The position numbers and the translations under genes were made by a program. A DNA stretch of 7,141 bases from Idiomarina sp. UBA6142 (GTDB lineage Bacteria > Pseudomonadota > Gammaproteobacteria > Enterobacterales > Alteromonadaceae). The notes under the pieces are model-generated. The model saw only the letters and a program-made list of their open reading frames with translations. It searched no databases and had not been told where the DNA came from. The stretch spans positions 1-7,141 of the forward strand of contig DIVC01000041.1 of NCBI GenBank assembly GCA_002423905.1. Reading direction: 5' to 3'. Below are positions 5,967 through 7,141 of this stretch, piece after piece (within the stretch, counting starts at the first letter, position 1; every line of letters begins with the position of its first letter).

Positions 5967-7141
5967 ATGGCTGACTATCGTGTTCCCCGTGAAGATATGC
6001 AATTTGTGCTGCAAGAGGTATTTCGTGTCCAAGATGATTGGGCTCAATGTGCACAATTGGCCGATTTGGATATCGAGACAGCCGTCGCCATCATTGATGA
6101 AAGTGCCAAACTAGCGGAAGGCTTAATTGCCCCGAACGCGCGTGCTGCCGATGAACAAGGTGTCCGATTTAGTGACGGGGTGGTGACCACTCCGGCAGGT
6201 TATAAAGAAAACTTCCAGCAACTGGCCGCAGGCGGTTGGGTAGGCGTTACGGCGAATCCTGAGTACGGTGGCATGGGCCTACCAAAATCAATTTCAGCGC
6301 AATACGAAGAGATCCTCTGCGCGGCCGACATTTCCTTTTCACTTTATCCCGGCCTTACCGCTGGCGCCATTATGACGCTTGATTTGCATGCCAGTGACAG
6401 CCTCAAGGATTTATACCTACCCAAACTCATTAGCGGCGAGTGGACCGGCACCATGTGCTTAACCGAGCCACATGCGGGTACCGATTTAGGTATTATTCGC
6501 AGTAAGGCGATTCCAGCGGCCGATGGTAGCTTTCACCTTAGCGGCACCAAAATTTTTATCACCGGCGGTGAACACGATTTAGTCGATAATATTATTCATT
6601 TGGTGTTAGCCAAATTACCCGATGCGCCTGCCGGCTCAAAAGGCATCAGCTTGTTCCTGGTGCCTAAGTTTCTGCCCCAAGCCGATGGCAGCATCGGCGA
6701 GCGTAATGCCGTGAGCTGTGGTTCGATTGAACACAAAATGGGTATTCATGCCTCAGCGACCTGCGTGATGAATTTTGATGGCGCCACGGGTTGGTTGATA
6801 GGTGAGCCGCATAAAGGCCTTGCCGCCATGTTTACCATGATGAATTACGAACGCTTAGGGGTTGGTATTCAGGGTTTAGGTGCTGCAGCACGGTCGTATC
6901 AGAACGCCTTAGAATATGCCAATGACCGCCTTCAAGGCCGCGGTGCAAAGGCGACCCGCGCGACCAACAAAGAGGCTGATCCGTTGATTGTGCATGGCGA
7001 TATTCGGCGTATGCTGTTGACCATGAAAGCCTTTGTTGAGGGTGGTCGGGCGTTCTCCACCTATGTCGGTCAGCAACTTGATATTTCTAAGTACAGTGGC
7101 AATGACAACCAACGCCAGCGTGCCGATGATTTGGTACAGCT
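5967..7141 (+). CDS. Long-type acyl-CoA dehydrogenase, 5' part
   Basis: This is an FAD-dependent acyl-CoA dehydrogenase that would introduce the alpha-beta double bond in an acyl-CoA, passing electrons to electron-transfer flavoprotein. The frame stays open for about 391 codons to the window end. It starts MADYRVPREDMQFVL, typical of the long (about 600-residue) proteobacterial subfamily that includes DmdC-like enzymes. Visible are GGWVGVTANPEYGGMGLP (89-106), the flavin/substrate loop MCLTEPHAGTDLG (163-175), GTKIFITGGEHD (193-204), SIEHKMGIHASAT (253-265) and MMNYERLGVGIQGL (291-304). The catalytic Glu, expected further on, and the subfamily's extra C-terminal domain are outside the window. 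The start is supported by AGAGGT at 5955-5960, 6 nt before the ATG. Substrate chain length cannot be read from the sequence. Its probable own promoter and operator suggest a unit separate from gspAB. Confidence 0.93.
   Translation, partial: MADYRVPREDMQFVLQEVFRVQDDWAQCAQLADLDIETAVAIIDESAKLAEGLIAPNARAADEQGVRFSDGVVTTPAGYKENFQQLAAGGWVGVTANPEYGGMGLPKSISAQYEEILCAADISFSLYPGLTAGAIMTLDLHASDSLKDLYLPKLISGEWTGTMCLTEPHAGTDLGIIRSKAIPAADGSFHLSGTKIFITGGEHDLVDNIIHLVLAKLPDAPAGSKGISLFLVPKFLPQADGSIGERNAVSCGSIEHKMGIHASATCVMNFDGATGWLIGEPHKGLAAMFTMMNYERLGVGIQGLGAAARSYQNALEYANDRLQGRGAKATRATNKEADPLIVHGDIRRMLLTMKAFVEGGRAFSTYVGQQLDISKYSGNDNQRQRADDLVQ

Noticed and set aside
6909..7112. A 67-codon minus-strand frame inside the acyl-CoA dehydrogenase
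   Set aside because: Antisense to strongly conserved enzyme sequence; no independent support.
1..7141. A new mobile, defence, CRISPR or biosynthetic system
   Set aside because: Every large open frame belongs to a recognised family, gene order is conventional, and no direct repeats, integrase, transposase or tRNA was seen.

Overview
This 7.1 kb window looks like ordinary chromosome from a gammaproteobacterium. The order tsaD / plsY / folB / uppP / cca matches the E. coli order as I remember it, and FolB, PlsY, UppP and Cca align closely with E. coli proteins recalled from memory. Three things point to a marine lineage near Alteromonadales or Idiomarinaceae: the short Cca without an HD domain, a folK gene between folB and uppP, and a gspAB pair beside cca. 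That placement is inference; no rRNA or species marker is present.

Layout. Positions 1-141 hold the 3' end of tsaD (tRNA t6A synthesis). It runs tail to tail into plsY (minus strand, phospholipid synthesis) with a 17-bp overlap. A short divergent spacer separates plsY from a tight plus-strand cluster folB-folK-uppP (two folate enzymes, then the undecaprenyl-PP phosphatase). That cluster converges on cca (minus strand, tRNA CCA end synthesis) with only 11 bp between stop codons. A 100-bp divergent spacer leads to gspA-gspB, inner-membrane accessory proteins of type II secretion. After a 62-bp gap comes an acyl-CoA dehydrogenase gene, cut by the window end after about 391 codons.

How the genes relate. 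Most are housekeeping genes that act separately. The functional pairs are folB-folK (consecutive steps of dihydropterin synthesis) and gspA-gspB (an ATPase/peptidoglycan-binding complex that helps place the secretin). The acyl-CoA dehydrogenase probably starts a separate beta-oxidation unit; an AAAC-N4-GTTT palindrome resembling a PsrA operator lies just upstream of it.

I see no mobile element, CRISPR array, RNA gene, phage gene or defence system, and no evidence of a new multi-gene system. The points most worth a second look are substitutions in FolK, the HD-less Cca with Glu in place of the first catalytic Asp, and the possible PsrA site.
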